Below are positions 32,276 through 46,685 of a DNA stretch of 58,890 nt, one piece after another. Below the pieces are notes generated by a model. The model worked only from the letters and a program-made list of their open reading frames with translations. It ran no database searches and was not told the origin of the DNA. The first letter of the stretch is position 1. The number at the start of each line of letters is the position of its first letter. Both the position numbers and the translations under genes were made by a program. The DNA is from Bacillus sp. 7884-1 (GTDB lineage: Bacteria; Bacillota; Bacilli; Bacillales; Cytobacillaceae): NCBI RefSeq assembly GCF_002272245.1, contig NZ_NPDD01000193.1:1-58890 (forward strand), written 5' to 3'.

Positions 32276-32898
32276 TATGCAAGCACCTCCTCTACTTTTT
32301 CAACTGCAGCTTTCGTCATGATTAATTTATCATGATTTACAACATCAAGAACATTGATTCCATCAGCTGTTACAACTGTTACACCAGGAATATTACGAGC
32401 AGAAAGTGCTACATTTTCATCTAGGTCAGCAGTAACGATAAGTGCTTTCTTCTCAACAGAAAGACCACCTAATACTGTTTTGAAATCTTTTGTTTTTGGA
32501 GCATCGAAAGCAAGGCTTTCTAATACTAATACATTCTCTTCTAACACTTTAGAAGAAAGTGCAGATTTAATTGCTAAGCGACGTACCTTTTTAGGTAATT
32601 TGTAGCTGTAGCTGCGTGGTGTTGGACCGAATACAGTACCACCTCCGCGCCATTGTGGAGAACGGATAGACCCTTGACGAGCACGACCTGTTCCTTTTTG
32701 ACGCCATGGTTTACGTCCACCGCCTCGTACTTCAGAACGAACTTTTACTTTATGAGTTCCTTGACGTAAAGAAGCTCTTTGCATAACAATCGCTTCAAAT
32801 AACACGTGTTGGTTAGGTTCGATACCAAATACTGAATCATTAAGTTCGATTTCACCAACCTGAGATCCGCTTTGGTTAAATAATGAAACTTTAGGCAT
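32275..32898 (-). CDS. rplD: 50S ribosomal protein uL4
   Basis: 207-residue L4. The tunnel loop ([19 protein letters not shown]) is intact, with no macrolide-resistance type change. RNase E-type control by L4 is not expected in Bacillus. Confidence 0.98.
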   Translation of the reverse strand: MPKVSLFNQSGSQVGEIELNDSVFGIEPNQHVLFEAIVMQRASLRQGTHKVKVRSEVRGGGRKPWRQKGTGRARQGSIRSPQWRGGGTVFGPTPRSYSYKLPKKVRRLAIKSALSSKVLEENVLVLESLAFDAPKTKDFKTVLGGLSVEKKALIVTADLDENVALSARNIPGVTVVTADGINVLDVVNHDKLIMTKAAVEKVEEVLA

Positions 32899-32927
32899 TC
32901 TTTTGCTCCTCCTTTCTTATGAAGATA

Positions 32928-33554
32928 TTACGCTTTTACCGCACTTTTAATCTTTAATAATGCTTTTTTAGGTCCAGGAACGTTTCCTTTAATTAATAGT
33001 AAGTTACGCTCAACATCAACCTTAACGATTTCAAGATTTTGAACAGTAATTTGCTCTCCACCCATGCGACCAGGTAATAACTTACCTTTAAATACACGGT
33101 TTGGAGCTACAGGTCCCATTGAACCAGGACGACGGTGATAACGTGAACCGTGAGCCATTGGGCCGCGTGATTGTCCGTGACGTTTGATTACGCCTTGGAA
33201 ACCTTTACCCTTTGAGATTCCTGTTACATCTACTACATCGCCAGCAGCGAAAATATCAACTTTGACTTCTTGACCAACTTCATATCCTGTTACGTCAACT
33301 CCGCTGAATTCGCGAATGAAGCGCTTAGGAGCAGTGTTTGCTTTAGCAACATGTCCTTTTTCTGGTTTGTTAGCTAACTTTTCACGTTTGTCTTCAAAAC
33401 CAACTTGTAAAGCAACATAACCGTCGCTTTCAACTGATTTCTTTTGAAGAACTACGTTTTGAGCAGCTTCTACTACAGTAACAGGAATTAAGTTGCCGTT
33501 TTCTGCAAATACTTGAGTCATACCAATCTTTCTTCCTAAGATTCCTTTGGTCAT
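32928..33554 (-). CDS. rplC: 50S ribosomal protein uL3
   Basis: 208-residue L3 reaching the peptidyl-transferase centre. The central extension ([13 protein letters not shown]) and KGKGFQGV are intact. Confidence 0.98.
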   Translation of the reverse strand: MTKGILGRKIGMTQVFAENGNLIPVTVVEAAQNVVLQKKSVESDGYVALQVGFEDKREKLANKPEKGHVAKANTAPKRFIREFSGVDVTGYEVGQEVKVDIFAAGDVVDVTGISKGKGFQGVIKRHGQSRGPMAHGSRYHRRPGSMGPVAPNRVFKGKLLPGRMGGEQITVQNLEIVKVDVERNLLLIKGNVPGPKKALLKIKSAVKA

Positions 33555-33594
33555 TTAAGTCACACCTCCTAGATTATTTGTTTATTTATTTTTA

Positions 33595-33924
<330 letters not shown>

Positions 33925-33961
33925 CTATTTTCAAAATAGACATTCTCAGTGAAAATTTCCC

Positions 33962-33994
33962 ACACACTCGCCATGGCAAAGCGGCCGGGTGTGT
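33962..33994 (-). other. Hairpin in the S10 operon leader
   Basis: Outer stem ACACAC / GTGTGT and inner GCC / GGC, about 60 bp before rpsJ. No T run follows, so it is not a terminator. It lies in the 387-bp tuf-rpsJ gap. Confidence 0.45.
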
Positions 33995-34037
33995 CAGCAA
34001 CCTTTCACATCATCGCAGTCAAAGACCAACATTGTCT

Positions 34038-34066
34038 ATTATACATAAAACATTAGGCAAACGCAA
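34038..34066 (-). promoter_or_regulatory. S10 operon promoter, proximal
   Basis: TTGCGT (34061-34066), 17-bp spacer, perfect TATAAT (34038-34043) on the minus strand, about 130 bp before rpsJ. Confidence 0.7.
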
Positions 34067-34112
34067 CAATTTTTTATAATTTCTTTTTGGTTACGTTTAG
34101 CACACTTTTATT

Positions 34113-34141
34113 ATTATAGCGACCAGTCTATACAATTACAA
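34113..34141 (-). promoter_or_regulatory. S10 operon promoter, distal
   Basis: TTGTAA (34136-34141), 17-bp spacer, perfect TATAAT (34113-34118) on the minus strand, 75 bp upstream of the proximal promoter. Confidence 0.65.
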
Positions 34142-34235
34142 TAGAAAAAGTCATTCTCCAAAAATAACCTATAATAACGCTTTATTAATCGAAAGTTCGC
34201 AAAACTATTTATATAGAAGAAACACGTTTTAGCAT

Positions 34236-34272
34236 AAAAAAAAGCAACCGGATCGTCATCCGGCTGCTTTTT
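34236..34272 (-). terminator. Terminator of tuf
   Basis: Stem AAGCAGCCGGAT / ATCCGGTTGCTT with a 4-base loop and T runs on both strands, 18 bp after the tuf stop. It separates the str operon from the S10 promoters. Confidence 0.88.
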
Positions 34273-34290
34273 ATATAACTGATTTTTTAA

Positions 34291-35478
34291 TTATTCAGTG
34301 ATAGTAGTGATTGAACCTGAACCTACAGTACGTCCGCCTTCACGGATAGAGAACTTTGTACCTTCTTCGATTGCTACTGGAGCAATAAGTTCAACGATCA
34401 TTTCGATGTGGTCGCCAGGCATAACCATTTCTACGCCTTCTGGAAGATTACAAATACCAGTAATATCAGAAGTACGGAAATAGAATTGTGGACGGTAGTT
34501 AGTGAAGAATGGAGTGTGACGTCCACCTTCTTCTTTTGATAATACATAAACTTGTGCTTTAAACTTTGTGTGTGGAGTGATTGATTTCGGCTTAGCCAAT
34601 ACTTGACCACGTTCGATATCTTCACGAGCTACACCACGTAGTAATGCACCAATGTTGTCCCCAGCTTCAGCGAAATCAAGAAGCTTACGGAACATTTCTA
34701 CACCTGTTACAGTAGTAGATTTTGGTTCTTCAGTGAAACCTACGATTTCAACTACATCCCCAACTTTAACTACTCCACGCTCTACACGGCCAGTAGCAAC
34801 TGTTCCACGGCCAGTGATTGAGAATACATCCTCAACAGGCATCATGAAAGGTTTGTCAGTGTCACGAGTTGGTGTTGGAATCCACTCATCAACAGCAGTC
34901 ATAAGTTCATAGATTTTTTCTTCCCAAGCAGCTTCGCCTTCTAATGCTTTAAGAGCAGAACCTTTGATAACTGGAGTGTCATCGCCAGGGAAATCGTATT
35001 CAGATAATAAATCACGAATTTCCATTTCTACTAATTCAAGAAGTTCCTCGTCATCAACCATATCACACTTGTTCATGAACACAACAAGGTAAGGTACACC
35101 TACTTGGCGAGAAAGAAGAATGTGCTCACGAGTTTGTGGCATTGGACCATCAGTTGCAGAAACAACTAGGATACCGCCGTCCATTTGAGCCGCACCAGTG
35201 ATCATGTTTTTAACATAGTCAGCGTGTCCTGGGCAGTCTACGTGTGCGTAGTGACGAGCATCAGTTTCATACTCAACGTGTGCAGTTGAGATTGTGATTC
35301 CACGCTCTTTTTCTTCTGGAGCTCCATCAATTTGATCATATGCACGAGCTTCTGCTTTACCAGTTTTAGCAAGTACAGAAGTGATTGCAGCAGTTAAAGT
35401 TGTTTTACCGTGGTCAACGTGACCAATTGTACCAATGTTAACGTGTGGCTTTGAACGGTCGAATTTAGCTTTACCCAT
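34291..35478 (-). CDS. tuf: Elongation factor Tu
   Basis: 395-residue GTPase that brings aminoacyl-tRNA to the ribosome. G1 is GHVDHGKTT (about 18-26), followed by DCPGHADY and NKCD. The effector region and the C-terminal elfamycin-contact residues look normal. AAAGGAGG precedes the start, and a long hairpin lies upstream. Confidence 0.98.
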   Translation of the reverse strand: MGKAKFDRSKPHVNIGTIGHVDHGKTTLTAAITSVLAKTGKAEARAYDQIDGAPEEKERGITISTAHVEYETDARHYAHVDCPGHADYVKNMITGAAQMDGGILVVSATDGPMPQTREHILLSRQVGVPYLVVFMNKCDMVDDEELLELVEMEIRDLLSEYDFPGDDTPVIKGSALKALEGEAAWEEKIYELMTAVDEWIPTPTRDTDKPFMMPVEDVFSITGRGTVATGRVERGVVKVGDVVEIVGFTEEPKSTTVTGVEMFRKLLDFAEAGDNIGALLRGVAREDIERGQVLAKPKSITPHTKFKAQVYVLSKEEGGRHTPFFTNYRPQFYFRTSDITGICNLPEGVEMVMPGDHIEMIVELIAPVAIEEGTKFSIREGGRTVGSGSITTITE

Positions 35479-35521
35479 TAGGATAATCCTCCTTTAATAT
35501 TAAAAAAGTTAAGTATATTTT

Positions 35522-35564
35522 ATGGAAACTGTAAACAGGGTTGTCCCAATTCTACAGTTTCCAT
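35522..35564 (-). other. Long hairpin between fusA and tuf
   Basis: A perfect 12-bp stem (ATGGAAACTGTA and its complement) with a 19-base loop that itself can pair (GGG / CCC). No T run follows on the minus strand, so it is probably an mRNA processing or stability element. Confidence 0.6.
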
Positions 35565-35606
35565 GGTTACATAAGTAGTTATACTTTATTAAATGGTGAA
35601 AATCAA

Positions 35607-37688
35607 TTATTCACCTTTATTTTTTTTGATAATTTCTTCAGAAACTGATTTTGGAACTTCTTCATAGTGATCAAAGTGCATAGAGAATACTCCACGACCT
35701 TGTGTACTAGAACGAAGTGCTGTTGCATAACCGAACATTTCTGAAAGTGGAACCTGTGAACGTACAACTTGTGCGTTACCACGAGCTTCCATACCTTCAA
35801 CACGTCCGCGTCGTGCAGTGATTTGTCCCATGATATCACCTAAGTACTCTTCAGGGATTACAACTTCAACCCTCATCATAGGCTCTAGGATAACAGGCTT
35901 ACACTTTGAAGCAGCATTTTTAAGAGCCATAGATGCGGCAATCTTAAATGCCATTTCAGAGGAGTCAACATCATGGTAAGAACCATCGAATAATCTAGCT
36001 TTAATATCAACTAAAGGATATCCAGCAAGAACTCCACGATTCAAGGAATCTTCTAGACCAGCTTGAACTGCAGGGATGTATTCACGAGGAACAACACCAC
36101 CAACAATACCGTTAACAAATTCGAAGCCTTTACCTTCATCATTTGGTGAGAATTCAATCCAAACGTGTCCGTATTGTCCACGACCACCAGATTGGCGTGC
36201 GAACTTACCTTCTACTTGTGCTGATTCACGGAATGTTTCACGGTAGGCAACTTGTGGAGCACCTACGTTAGCTTCTACTTTGAATTCACGACGCATACGA
36301 TCTACTAAGATATCAAGGTGAAGTTCTCCCATTCCGGCAATGATAACCTGTCCAGTTTCCTGATCAGTATGTGCACGGAAGGTTGGATCTTCTTCTTGTA
36401 GCTTTTGCAATGCTGTTGTCATTTTATCTTGGTCAGCTTTTGATTTTGGTTCAACAGAAAGTTGAATTACTGGTTCAGGGAAGTTCATTGACTCAAGAAT
36501 AACAAGGTTCTTATCATCACAAAGCGTATCACCAGTAGTTGTATCTTTCAAACCTACAGCTGCAGCAATGTCACCCGCGAATACTTTCGAGATTTCTTGA
36601 CGGCTGTTTGCATGCATTTGCAGGATACGTCCAACCCGTTCACGTTTTCCTTTAGTAGAGTTCTGAACATAAGATCCAGATTCTAAAGTACCAGAGTAAA
36701 CACGGAAGAACGTTAATTTACCAACATAAGGGTCTGTCATAACTTTAAATGCAAGAGCTGAAAACGGCTCTTCATCACTTGAATGACGTTCAAGGACTTC
36801 TTCTTCATCATCCGGAGCATGACCCTTGATTGCAGGAACATCTAATGGAGATGGAAGATAATCAATAACAGCATCTAACATTAACTGAACACCTTTGTTT
36901 TTGAAAGCAGATCCACAAATAACAGGGTAGAATTCTACATTAACAGTACCTTTACGAATAGCTGCTTTTAGCTCTTCTTTAGTGATTTCTTCACCACCAA
37001 GGTATTTTTCAGTTAACTCTTCATCTAGTTCTGCTACTGCTTCAACTAACTTTTCACGCCACTCTTCAGCTAGAGGAAGATACTCTTCAGGAATCTCACG
37101 TACTTCAATATCAGTACCTAAGTCATTACTGTAGAACACTGCATTCATTTCTACAAGATCAATGATTGCAGAGAACTCATCTTCAGCACCGATAGGCAAC
37201 TGAATTGGGTGTGCATTTGCTTGCAAACGGTCATGAATTGTTCTAACAGAATACAAGAAATCTGCACCAATTTTGTCCATTTTGTTTACAAATACTACAC
37301 GTGGTACACCGTAAGTTGTTGCTTGACGCCAAACTGTTTCAGTTTGAGGTTCAACACCTGACTGTGCATCAAGTACAGCTACCGCTCCATCAAGTACACG
37401 TAGGGAACGTTCAACTTCAACTGTGAAGTCTACGTGTCCCGGAGTGTCGATGATGTTTACGCGGTGGCCTTTCCACGCTGCAGTTGTTGCTGCGGAAGTA
37501 ATTGTGATTCCGCGTTCTTGTTCTTGCTCCATCCAGTCCATCTGAGAAGCGCCCTCATGTGTTTCACCGATTTTATGAATCTTACCAGTGTAATAAAGGA
37601 CACGCTCAGTGGTCGTCGTTTTACCAGCATCAATGTGTGCCATGATACCGATATTACGAGTGTTTGCTAAGGAGAACTCTCTTGCCAT
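35607..37688 (-). CDS. fusA: Elongation factor G
   Basis: 693-residue translocase GTPase. G motifs AHIDAGKTT (about 17-25), DTPGHVDF and NKMD are present. 47 bp after rpsG; 128 bp before tuf. Confidence 0.98.
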   Translation of the reverse strand: MAREFSLANTRNIGIMAHIDAGKTTTTERVLYYTGKIHKIGETHEGASQMDWMEQEQERGITITSAATTAAWKGHRVNIIDTPGHVDFTVEVERSLRVLDGAVAVLDAQSGVEPQTETVWRQATTYGVPRVVFVNKMDKIGADFLYSVRTIHDRLQANAHPIQLPIGAEDEFSAIIDLVEMNAVFYSNDLGTDIEVREIPEEYLPLAEEWREKLVEAVAELDEELTEKYLGGEEITKEELKAAIRKGTVNVEFYPVICGSAFKNKGVQLMLDAVIDYLPSPLDVPAIKGHAPDDEEEVLERHSSDEEPFSALAFKVMTDPYVGKLTFFRVYSGTLESGSYVQNSTKGKRERVGRILQMHANSRQEISKVFAGDIAAAVGLKDTTTGDTLCDDKNLVILESMNFPEPVIQLSVEPKSKADQDKMTTALQKLQEEDPTFRAHTDQETGQVIIAGMGELHLDILVDRMRREFKVEANVGAPQVAYRETFRESAQVEGKFARQSGGRGQYGHVWIEFSPNDEGKGFEFVNGIVGGVVPREYIPAVQAGLEDSLNRGVLAGYPLVDIKARLFDGSYHDVDSSEMAFKIAASMALKNAASKCKPVILEPMMRVEVVIPEEYLGDIMGQITARRGRVEGMEARGNAQVVRSQVPLSEMFGYATALRSSTQGRGVFSMHFDHYEEVPKSVSEEIIKKNKGE

Positions 37689-37735
37689 GGGTCTTTCTCC
37701 TTTCTAGTGTGAAAGTTTTTATGATAAAGGTAATT

Positions 37736-38206
37736 CTACCAACGATAGTGAGCAAACGCTTTGTTTGCTTCTGCCATTTTGTGTGTATCTTCACGCTTTT
37801 TAACAGATGCTCCAGTGTTGTTAGCTGCATCCATGATTTCGTTAGCTAAACGTTCTTCCATCGTTTTTTCTCCGCGAAGACGCGCATAGTTAACTAACCA
37901 GCGAAGACCAAGAGTTGTACGTCGATCAGGGCGTACCTCTACTGGTACTTGGTAGTTAGCTCCACCTACTCGGCGTGCTTTTACCTCAAGTACTGGCATG
38001 ATATTCTTCATAGCTGCTTCGAAAATTTCCATTGGTTCTTTACCAGAACGTTCGCGGATTGTTTCGAATGCAGAGTAAAGAATTTCTTGTGATTTACCTC
38101 TTTTACCGTCAACCATCATTTTGTTGATTAGACGAGTAACTAATTTTGAATTGTAAAGTGGATCTGGTAACACGTCTCTTTTTGCTACAGGACCTTTACG
38201 TGGCAT
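37736..38206 (-). CDS. rpsG: 30S ribosomal protein uS7
   Basis: 156-residue S7, organiser of the 30S head. The start [16 protein letters not shown] matches the family. Confidence 0.98.
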   Translation of the reverse strand: MPRKGPVAKRDVLPDPLYNSKLVTRLINKMMVDGKRGKSQEILYSAFETIRERSGKEPMEIFEAAMKNIMPVLEVKARRVGGANYQVPVEVRPDRRTTLGLRWLVNYARLRGEKTMEERLANEIMDAANNTGASVKKREDTHKMAEANKAFAHYRW

Positions 38207-38248
38207 TTAATTTCCTCCTTTCAAACAGGCTTTCTATTTATACTGATA

Positions 38249-38719
<471 letters not shown>

Positions 38720-38774
38720 TCATTTTTGTGCAAAAACAAAGTTTTTGCAGATCATCTATCTACAAAAACAGTTT

Positions 38775-39023
38775 TTAACGGATAATTACTACAGTTGAAG
38801 CACCAACTTCTATTCCACATGCTTTCCCGAGTTTTTTCATCGAGTCAACATAGATAATTGGGATGTTCACTTCTTGAGCTAGTTTCACTACCGCAGCTGT
38901 TACTTTCGCTTCAGCGTCACTCGCAATGATCAGCTCACATGCTGTTCCATCCTTCAGTGCTTTTACTGTTTGTTTTGTTCCTATAACAATCTTAGTTGCC
39001 TGGTATACTTTTTCATAAGACAT
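38775..39023 (-). CDS. rplGB: L7Ae-family kink-turn binding protein YbxF
   Basis: 82-residue L7Ae-like protein (also called YbxF or RplGB) that binds kink-turn RNA. The motif [20 protein letters not shown] matches. It lies between rpoC and rpsL, as in Bacillus. Confidence 0.92.
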   Translation of the reverse strand: MSYEKVYQATKIVIGTKQTVKALKDGTACELIIASDAEAKVTAAVVKLAQEVNIPIIYVDSMKKLGKACGIEVGASTVVIIR

Positions 39024-39148
39024 TTATCATATCCTCCAAAGTATCAGGTGAATAGGAGCACCTTTGATATATTACCATCTTCTAAAATAGTTGTCAACAG
39101 TTGTTACGAATTTTTATTTCAGAGTGGAAATGTGGATATTCTTTAAAA

Positions 39149-39179
39149 CGCGGTACTCACTCACTTGGCGAGTACCGCA
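39149..39179 (-). terminator. Hairpin after rpoC
   Basis: Stem GCGGTACTC / GAGTACCGC followed by GTTTTAAAG on the minus strand, 13 bp after the rpoC stop. The T run is short, so termination may be partial. Confidence 0.65.
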
Positions 39180-39191
39180 TAATGTTAACTT

Positions 39192-42100
39192 TTAATCAAT
39201 TGTTACAGTTTCTTCAGAAGTCGTGTCCCTTAAAACAGGCTCTGCTTTACGGTAGCGCTGCATTCCTGTTCCTGCTGGAACAAGCTTACCGATGATAACA
39301 TTTTCCTTTAAGCCTAGCAATTCATCGCGCTTGCCTTTAATTGCAGCATCAGTAAGAACTCTTGTTGTTTCTTGGAAGGATGCGGCAGACAAGAATGAAT
39401 CTGTTTCAAGCGACGCTTTCGTAATACCGAGTAATACTGGACGACCTGTAGCAGGTAATTTTCCGGCTAACAATGCTTTTTCGTTTGCATCTGTGAATTG
39501 GTGGATATCTAAAAGAGTACCTGGAAGTACATCTGTTTCACCCGCATCACTTACGCGAACCTTACGCATCATTTGACGAACCATTACTTCTACGTGCTTA
39601 TCGCCAATTTCAACACCCTGCATACGGTAAACCTTTTGAACTTCGCGTAACAGATATTCTTGAACAGCATTAACGTCTTTTACCTTGATTAACTCTTTAG
39701 GGTCAATAGAACCTTCTGTTAATTCCTGACCTATGACAATTGGATCATTAACTGCTACTTTCAAGCGTGCTGTATATGGAGCATTATAAGTACGTGATTC
39801 AATCTCACCTTGAACAATAATTTCATGCTGGCGATCACGACCTTCATTAATTCCAACAACCACACCATCAATTTCAGAAATAACCGCAACCCCTTTTGGA
39901 TTACGCGCTTCAAATATTTCTTGAATACGTGGTAAACCTTGAGTGATATCGTCTCCTGCAACACCGCCAGTATGGAATGTACGCATTGTTAACTGTGTAC
40001 CAGGTTCACCAATTGATTGGGCAGCAATGATTCCAACTGCTTCCCCAACTTCAACTTCTTGACCTGTAGCCAAGTTCCGGCCATAACACTTCTTACATAC
40101 ACCATGACGGGTATTACATGTAAAGGCAGAGCGAATTTTAACTTCTTCAATTCCAGCTCCCACGATTATTTCAGAAAGGTCCTCAGTGATAAGTCCATTT
40201 TCAGGAACTAGCACTTCCTTCGTTTCAGGATGTCTAATTGGGTTACGAGCATAACGCCCAATTAAGCGTTCATCCAATCCCTCGATAACTTCGGTACCAT
40301 CTTTCAATGAACGGATTAATAAACCACGATCAGTTCCACAATCATCTTCACGGACAATAACATCTTGTGCTACGTCAACGAGACGACGTGTTAAGTAACC
40401 AGAGTCAGCCGTTTTCAAGGCAGTATCAGCAAGACCTTTACGAGCACCGTGTGTAGAAATAAAGTATTCTAAAACGGTCAGACCTTCACGGAAACTTGAC
40501 TTGATTGGTAACTCAATGATACGTCCAGCCGGGTTGGCCATCAATCCACGCATACCCGCAAGCTGCGTAAAGTTAGATGCGTTACCACGGGCTCCGGAAT
40601 CACTCATCATGAAAATTGGATTCGTTTTATTCAAGGACTTCATCAGTTTTCCTTGAATAGTGTCCTTCGCAGCACTCCATATAGCAATAACGCGATCATA
40701 ACGTTCGTCTTCAGTTATTAAACCGCGACGGAACTGCTTCATAACGTTATCTACTTTACTTTGTGCCTCGTGAAGAATTTCTTGCTTTTCCGGTAATACG
40801 ACGATATCAGCAACACCGACGGTAATACCTGCTTTTGTAGAGTATTTAAATCCTAAGTCCTTCATACGGTCTAGCATTTTAGACGTTTCAGTAATTTTGA
40901 ATCGCTTAAATACTTCGGCAATGATATTACCAAGGATTTTCTTCTTGAACGGATCCACTAATGGCATTTCTTTAATTCTAGCTCTAACATCTTCACCTTT
41001 TTCAACAAAGTAATTTGCTGGGGTTTCAACCTCTAAGTTTTGTCTAGTAGGTTCATTGATATACGGGAAAGATTTAGGAAGAATTTCATTAAATATAAGT
41101 TTACCAACCGTTGTAATCAGTAATTTATTATTTTGTTCTTCTGTCAAAGTTTCATTTCCTAATGAACCAGCATGGACTGCGACACGAGTGTGTAGGTGAA
41201 CATAGCCATTTTGATATGCAACTAACGCTTCATTGGTATCTTTAAAAATCATACCCTCTCCGACAACACCTTCTCTTTCAAGAGTTAGATAATAGTTACC
41301 TAGTACCATATCCTGTGAAGGTGTAACAACCGGCTTACCATCTTTAGGGTTCAAAATGTTTTGGGCAGCGAGCATTAAAAGTCTAGCTTCTGCTTGCGCT
41401 TCAGATGAAAGTGGAACGTGAACAGCCATTTGGTCACCGTCAAAGTCCGCGTTGTATGCAGTACATACAAGAGGATGAAGGCGAATCGCTCTTCCTTCAA
41501 CTAGTGTTGGTTCAAATGCCTGAATCCCTAATCTATGAAGTGTTGGGGCACGGTTTAATAAAACTGGGTGCTCACGGATAACATCTTCAAGGACATCCCA
41601 AACCTCAGGAGAAACTCTTTCAATCTTACGCTTAGCAGATTTAATATTATGGGCTAAACCTTTTTCTACTAGTTCCTTCATAACGAATGGCTTAAATAAT
41701 TCAAGAGCCATTTCTTTTGGTAGACCGCATTGGTACATTTTTAAGTTTGGACCAACAACGATAACGGAACGACCAGAGTAGTCAACACGTTTACCCAGTA
41801 AGTTTTGACGGAAACGACCTTGCTTTCCTTTTAACATATGGGAAAGTGACTTTAATGGACGGTTACCTGGGCCTGTTACCGGACGGCCGCGACGACCATT
41901 ATCAATGAGTGCATCTACTGCCTCTTGAAGCATCCGCTTCTCGTTTTGAACGATAATGCTTGGTGCACCAAGATCCAACAATCGCTTTAATCGATTATTC
42001 CGATTAATTACTCGACGGTATAAATCGTTTAAATCAGATGTAGCGAACCTTCCTCCATCCAACTGTACCATTGGACGAAGTTCTGGAGGAATAACAGGAA

Positions 42101-42791
42101 GAACATCAAGAATCATCCATGATGGTTCATTTCCAGAGTTACGGAATGCTTCCAACACTTCAAGGCGTTTAATCGCACGAGTACGACGCTGACCTTGGGC
42201 TGTTTTTAGTTCTTCTTTTAACGCGTCAACTTCTTTATTTAAATCGATATCAGATAGAAGCTTTTTAATTGCCTCAGCACCCATAGCAGCTTGGAATTTA
42301 TTTCCGTACTTTTCACGGTATGCACGATATTCTTTTTCTGATAACAGTTGTTTCTTATCAAGAGCTGTATCTCCAGATTCAGTTACAACATAAGAAGCAA
42401 AATAAATAATTTCTTCTAATGCCCTTGGAGACATATCTAAAACTAGTCCCATTCGGCTAGGGATTCCTTTAAAGTACCAAATATGAGAGACAGGAGCTGC
42501 AAGCTCAATATGACCCATACGTTCACGACGAACCTTCGCTCTTGTTACTTCAACACCACATCGGTCACACACTACACCTTTGTAACGGACACGTTTATAT
42601 TTTCCACAGTGACATTCCCAGTCCTTTGTAGGACCAAAAATCCTCTCACAGAATAAACCATCCTTTTCAGGCTTCAATGTACGATAGTTAATGGTTTCTG
42701 GCTTTTTTACTTCTCCAAAAGACCATGAACGGATTTTATCTGGTGATGCCAGACCAATCTTCATATACTCAAAATTATTAACATCCAGCAA
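39192..42791 (-). CDS. rpoC: RNA polymerase subunit beta'
   Basis: 1199 residues, the same length as B. subtilis. The N-terminal zinc site [20 protein letters not shown] (60-79), catalytic NADFDGDQ and second zinc site ending CKKCYGRN are intact. The trigger-loop region [16 protein letters not shown] is normal. Confidence 0.99.
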   Translation of the reverse strand: MLDVNNFEYMKIGLASPDKIRSWSFGEVKKPETINYRTLKPEKDGLFCERIFGPTKDWECHCGKYKRVRYKGVVCDRCGVEVTRAKVRRERMGHIELAAPVSHIWYFKGIPSRMGLVLDMSPRALEEIIYFASYVVTESGDTALDKKQLLSEKEYRAYREKYGNKFQAAMGAEAIKKLLSDIDLNKEVDALKEELKTAQGQRRTRAIKRLEVLEAFRNSGNEPSWMILDVLPVIPPELRPMVQLDGGRFATSDLNDLYRRVINRNNRLKRLLDLGAPSIIVQNEKRMLQEAVDALIDNGRRGRPVTGPGNRPLKSLSHMLKGKQGRFRQNLLGKRVDYSGRSVIVVGPNLKMYQCGLPKEMALELFKPFVMKELVEKGLAHNIKSAKRKIERVSPEVWDVLEDVIREHPVLLNRAPTLHRLGIQAFEPTLVEGRAIRLHPLVCTAYNADFDGDQMAVHVPLSSEAQAEARLLMLAAQNILNPKDGKPVVTPSQDMVLGNYYLTLEREGVVGEGMIFKDTNEALVAYQNGYVHLHTRVAVHAGSLGNETLTEEQNNKLLITTVGKLIFNEILPKSFPYINEPTRQNLEVETPANYFVEKGEDVRARIKEMPLVDPFKKKILGNIIAEVFKRFKITETSKMLDRMKDLGFKYSTKAGITVGVADIVVLPEKQEILHEAQSKVDNVMKQFRRGLITEDERYDRVIAIWSAAKDTIQGKLMKSLNKTNPIFMMSDSGARGNASNFTQLAGMRGLMANPAGRIIELPIKSSFREGLTVLEYFISTHGARKGLADTALKTADSGYLTRRLVDVAQDVIVREDDCGTDRGLLIRSLKDGTEVIEGLDERLIGRYARNPIRHPETKEVLVPENGLITEDLSEIIVGAGIEEVKIRSAFTCNTRHGVCKKCYGRNLATGQEVEVGEAVGIIAAQSIGEPGTQLTMRTFHTGGVAGDDITQGLPRIQEIFEARNPKGVAVISEIDGVVVGINEGRDRQHEIIVQGEIESRTYNAPYTARLKVAVNDPIVIGQELTEGSIDPKELIKVKDVNAVQEYLLREVQKVYRMQGVEIGDKHVEVMVRQMMRKVRVSDAGETDVLPGTLLDIHQFTDANEKALLAGKLPATGRPVLLGITKASLETDSFLSAASFQETTRVLTDAAIKGKRDELLGLKENVIIGKLVPAGTGMQRYRKAEPVLRDTTSEETVTID

Positions 42792-42860
42792 GGGGCCTAC
42801 CTCCCTTTCTATCTAGACAATCATTAGCTGAAAGCACATCACGGCGCTTTCAGCTAAGTC

Positions 42861-45800
42861 TTATTCCTTTGAACCAACCTTTTCAGATTCAAATGCTTGT
42901 GTTTCTGGAACGATGTTTAACGTATCGACTTGCTGTAAGTCATCATCATCTTCCGTATCTCGCATTTCAATTTCTTTTTCATCACCAGAAAGGATTTTTA
43001 CATCCATTCCTAGACTCTGAAGTTCTTTTATTAATACTTTAAATGATTCAGGAACTCCTGGTTCCGGTACGTTTTCACCTTTTACAATCGCTTCATACGT
43101 TTTCACACGACCCACCACGTCATCTGATTTTACTGTCAGAATCTCTTGTAGTGTATATGCGGCACCGTATGCTTCAAGTGCCCAAACCTCCATCTCACCG
43201 AAACGCTGTCCGCCAAATTGTGCTTTACCACCAAGTGGCTGCTGCGTTACAAGTGAGTATGGTCCAGTTGAACGTGCATGGAGCTTATCATCAACCATGT
43301 GAGCAAGTTTAATCATATACATGACACCCACAGACACACGATTATCGAACGGTTCACCCGTACGTCCATCATATAGTACAGTTTTTGCATCATTAGCCAT
43401 TCCAGCTTCTTCAATCGTTCCCCAAACATCTTCCTCACGTGCACCGTCAAATACCGGTGATGCAACGTGGATTCCAAGAGCTCTAGCTGCCATTCCTAAA
43501 TGAAGCTCAAGCACCTGACCGATGTTCATACGTGAAGGAACGCCCAAAGGATTTAACATAATATCAATAGGGGTACCATCTGGTAAATACGGCATATCCT
43601 CTTCTGGTAATATCCGAGAAATAACCCCTTTATTACCATGGCGACCTGCCATTTTATCCCCTTCATGAATCTTACGCTTCTGTACAATATATACACGAAC
43701 AAGTTGATTTACGCCTGGTGGCAATTCATCGCCATCTTCACGATTAAAGACCTTAACGTCAAGGACAATACCGCCTCCGCCATGCGGAACTCTTAGTGAC
43801 GTATCACGAACTTCACGCGCTTTTTCTCCGAAGATTGCATGCAATAGACGTTCTTCAGCAGTAAGTTCTGTAACACCCTTAGGAGTTACCTTACCAACAA
43901 GCAAGTCGCCATCTTTTACCTCAGCGCCAGTACGAATAATTCCACGCTCATCCAAATTTCGAAGGGCATCTTCCCCTACATTTGGAATATCACGGGTAAT
44001 CTCTTCTGGTCCAAGTTTTGTATCACGTGATTCCGACTCATATTCTTCAATATGAATAGAAGTATATACATCATCTTTTACAAGACGTTCACTCATAATA
44101 ATCGCATCTTCATAGTTGTAGCCATCCCAGTTAACAAAGCCAACTAAAACGTTACGACCTAGAGCTAGTTCACCCAGTTCCATAGAAGGACCATCCGCTA
44201 GAATCTCCCCTTTTGTTACGTGGTTACCCACCGCAACAATCGGGCGTTGATTATAACAGGTTCCTTGATTAGAACGAATGAATTTCAACATTTTATATTT
44301 ATCTAGGTTACCTTTAACTTCTTGACCATCGACTGTATTAATTCGACGCACCCATACCTCACGTGCCTCAACATGCTCAACGATTCCTTCGTGCTTACAA
44401 ATAACCGCTGCTCCCGAGTCTTTACCAGAAACATATTCCATTCCTGTTCCAACTCTCGGTGCTTCTGGCTGTAAAAGTGGTACAGCTTGACGCTGCATGT
44501 TCGCTCCCATCAATGCACGGTTAGAGTCATCATTTTCTAAGAACGGAATACAAGCTGTCGCCGCAGAAACTACCTGTTTAGGAGATACATCCATATAGTC
44601 AATACGGTCGCGTTTTACTACCGTGTTTTCACCACGGAAACGAGCAACAACATCATCATCTATAAATGTACCGTCATCGCTTAGGCGTGAATTCGCCTGC
44701 GCTACAACATAGTTATCCTCTTCATCTGCAGTTAAGTAATCGATTCGGCTTGTAACCTTTCCAGTATCTGGATCAATCCGGCGATATGGAGTTTCAATAA
44801 AGCCAAAACGGTTTACTTTTGCAAATGATGAAAGTGAGTTAATCAAACCAATGTTTGGTCCCTCTGGCGTTTCAATCGGACACATACGGCCATAGTGGGA
44901 ATAGTGAACGTCACGCACTTCAAATCCAGCACGTTCACGAGTTAATCCACCAGGTCCTAGTGCAGATAAACGACGCTTATGCGTCAATTCTGCAAGCGGA
45001 TTTGTTTGATCCATAAATTGCGATAATTGAGAGCTTCCAAAGAACTCTTTAATTGAAGCAATTACAGGACGAATATTGATTAACTGCTGTGGTGTAATCG
45101 TAGCAGTATCTTGAATTGACATTCTTTCACGAACCACACGTTCCATACGTGACAAACCAATTCGGAATTGATTTTGAAGCAATTCGCCAACAGAACGAAG
45201 ACGTCTGTTTCCTAAATGGTCAATATCATCTGTATCGCCGACACCGTGTAGTAAATTAAAGAAATAACTGATAGATGAAATGATATCAGCAGGTGTAATG
45301 TTTTTAATCGGCTCTGCAACATAAGCATTACCTAGCACATTAATAACCTTTTCACCATCGTCATTTGGCGCATAGATTTTTATTCCTTGAAGAATGATTT
45401 CTTCCTGTACTACACCACCAGCTGGATTAAAGCCTTTAAAATTAATATCCTTTTCCAAAGCAGGGATAATTCGATCTAGATTTCTTCGATCTAAAAGTGT
45501 CCCTTTTTCTGCAATAATTTCACCTGTTTCAGGATCGACAAGTGATTCAGCAAGACGCTGATTAAACAAACGATTTTTTATATGAAGCTTTTTATTTATT
45601 TTATATCGACCTACATTGGCAAGGTCATATCTCTTTGGATCAAAGAATCTTGAAACCAATAAACTCTTTGCGTTTTCAACGGTAGGAGGTTCACCTGGAC
45701 GCAGGCGCTCATAAATTTCTAAAAGCGCTTTTTCTACTCCCTCAGTGTTGTCCTTTTCTAGAGTATTTCGAATGTACTCATTATCTCCGATCAGTTCAAT

Positions 45801-46430
45801 GATTTCTTGATCAGATCCGAAGCCAAGTGCACGCAAAAGAACCGTAACGGGCAGTTTCCGAGTACGATCTATTCTGACATATACGACATCTTTGGCGTCT
45901 GTTTCATATTCAAGCCAAGCGCCGCGGTTCGGAATTACAGTAGCTGTAAATCCCTTTTTTCCGTTTTTATCAAGTTTTCCACTAAAATATACGCTCGGTG
46001 AACGTACTAACTGGGAAACGATAACTCGTTCCGCCCCATTAATGACAAACGTTCCCGTTTCAGTCATAAGTGGAAAATCGCCCATAAAAACATCTTGGTC
46101 TTTTACTTCGCCTGTTTCTTTGTTTACAAGACGTACTTTAACACGCAATGGTGCAGAATATGTAACGTCTCGCTCTTTCGATTCCGCAACAGAATACTTC
46201 GGTTCGCCAAGGCTGTAATCAATAAATTCAAGTGATAGGTTACCAGTAAAGTCTTCAATCGGTGAAATATCCTGGAACATTTCACGCAAACCCTCATCAA
46301 GAAACCATTGATAGGAAGAGGTTTGGATTTCAATAAGATTTGGTAATTCTAAAACTTCACTGATTCGTGCGTAACTTCTTCGTTGGCGGTGTCGTCCATA
46401 CTGAACTAGTTGACCTGTCAACTGATTCAC
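42861..46430 (-). CDS. rpoB: RNA polymerase subunit beta
   Basis: 1189 residues. The rifampicin pocket ([20 protein letters not shown] and [11 protein letters not shown]) is wild type, so sensitivity is predicted. The start [20 protein letters not shown] follows GAGGGGTG. The acidic C-terminal tail is typical for Bacillaceae. Confidence 0.99.
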   Translation of the reverse strand: MNQLTGQLVQYGRHRQRRSYARISEVLELPNLIEIQTSSYQWFLDEGLREMFQDISPIEDFTGNLSLEFIDYSLGEPKYSVAESKERDVTYSAPLRVKVRLVNKETGEVKDQDVFMGDFPLMTETGTFVINGAERVIVSQLVRSPSVYFSGKLDKNGKKGFTATVIPNRGAWLEYETDAKDVVYVRIDRTRKLPVTVLLRALGFGSDQEIIELIGDNEYIRNTLEKDNTEGVEKALLEIYERLRPGEPPTVENAKSLLVSRFFDPKRYDLANVGRYKINKKLHIKNRLFNQRLAESLVDPETGEIIAEKGTLLDRRNLDRIIPALEKDINFKGFNPAGGVVQEEIILQGIKIYAPNDDGEKVINVLGNAYVAEPIKNITPADIISSISYFFNLLHGVGDTDDIDHLGNRRLRSVGELLQNQFRIGLSRMERVVRERMSIQDTATITPQQLINIRPVIASIKEFFGSSQLSQFMDQTNPLAELTHKRRLSALGPGGLTRERAGFEVRDVHYSHYGRMCPIETPEGPNIGLINSLSSFAKVNRFGFIETPYRRIDPDTGKVTSRIDYLTADEEDNYVVAQANSRLSDDGTFIDDDVVARFRGENTVVKRDRIDYMDVSPKQVVSAATACIPFLENDDSNRALMGANMQRQAVPLLQPEAPRVGTGMEYVSGKDSGAAVICKHEGIVEHVEAREVWVRRINTVDGQEVKGNLDKYKMLKFIRSNQGTCYNQRPIVAVGNHVTKGEILADGPSMELGELALGRNVLVGFVNWDGYNYEDAIIMSERLVKDDVYTSIHIEEYESESRDTKLGPEEITRDIPNVGEDALRNLDERGIIRTGAEVKDGDLLVGKVTPKGVTELTAEERLLHAIFGEKAREVRDTSLRVPHGGGGIVLDVKVFNREDGDELPPGVNQLVRVYIVQKRKIHEGDKMAGRHGNKGVISRILPEEDMPYLPDGTPIDIMLNPLGVPSRMNIGQVLELHLGMAARALGIHVASPVFDGAREEDVWGTIEEAGMANDAKTVLYDGRTGEPFDNRVSVGVMYMIKLAHMVDDKLHARSTGPYSLVTQQPLGGKAQFGGQRFGEMEVWALEAYGAAYTLQEILTVKSDDVVGRVKTYEAIVKGENVPEPGVPESFKVLIKELQSLGMDVKILSGDEKEIEMRDTEDDDDLQQVDTLNIVPETQAFESEKVGSKE

Positions 46431-46685
46431 CCCTCAAATCAAGCGTTTTTATAAAACATATATTTTGGTCTTATGAAAGGAACAAAAGGAGTTCCTCCAT
46501 TAGACAAAAAAAGAAAAAGGGTTTTTATTTCTTAAAAACCACATTTTCACATTTTGACTATTATTTTGTCATCTTTTCCGACTTAAACATGTTTTATACT
46601 TATAAAATAAGTATTTTCAGGAATAATTCGGAAAATATTATGATGGCATTTTATAATGCTAACACACTTGACAAATTCAAGTCAA
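46431..46685. other. rpoB upstream region
   Basis: 255 AT-rich bases between the methyltransferase stop and rpoB. A TTGAAT with ATTATA 17 bp downstream (minus strand, about 46635-46672) may be a weak promoter. A palindrome ATACTTAT / ATAAGTAT lies at 46596-46614. No leader class was recognised. Confidence 0.35.

Noticed and set aside
45000..45100. Rifampicin-resistance change in rpoB
   Set aside because: The pocket residues read as wild type throughout the cluster I segment.
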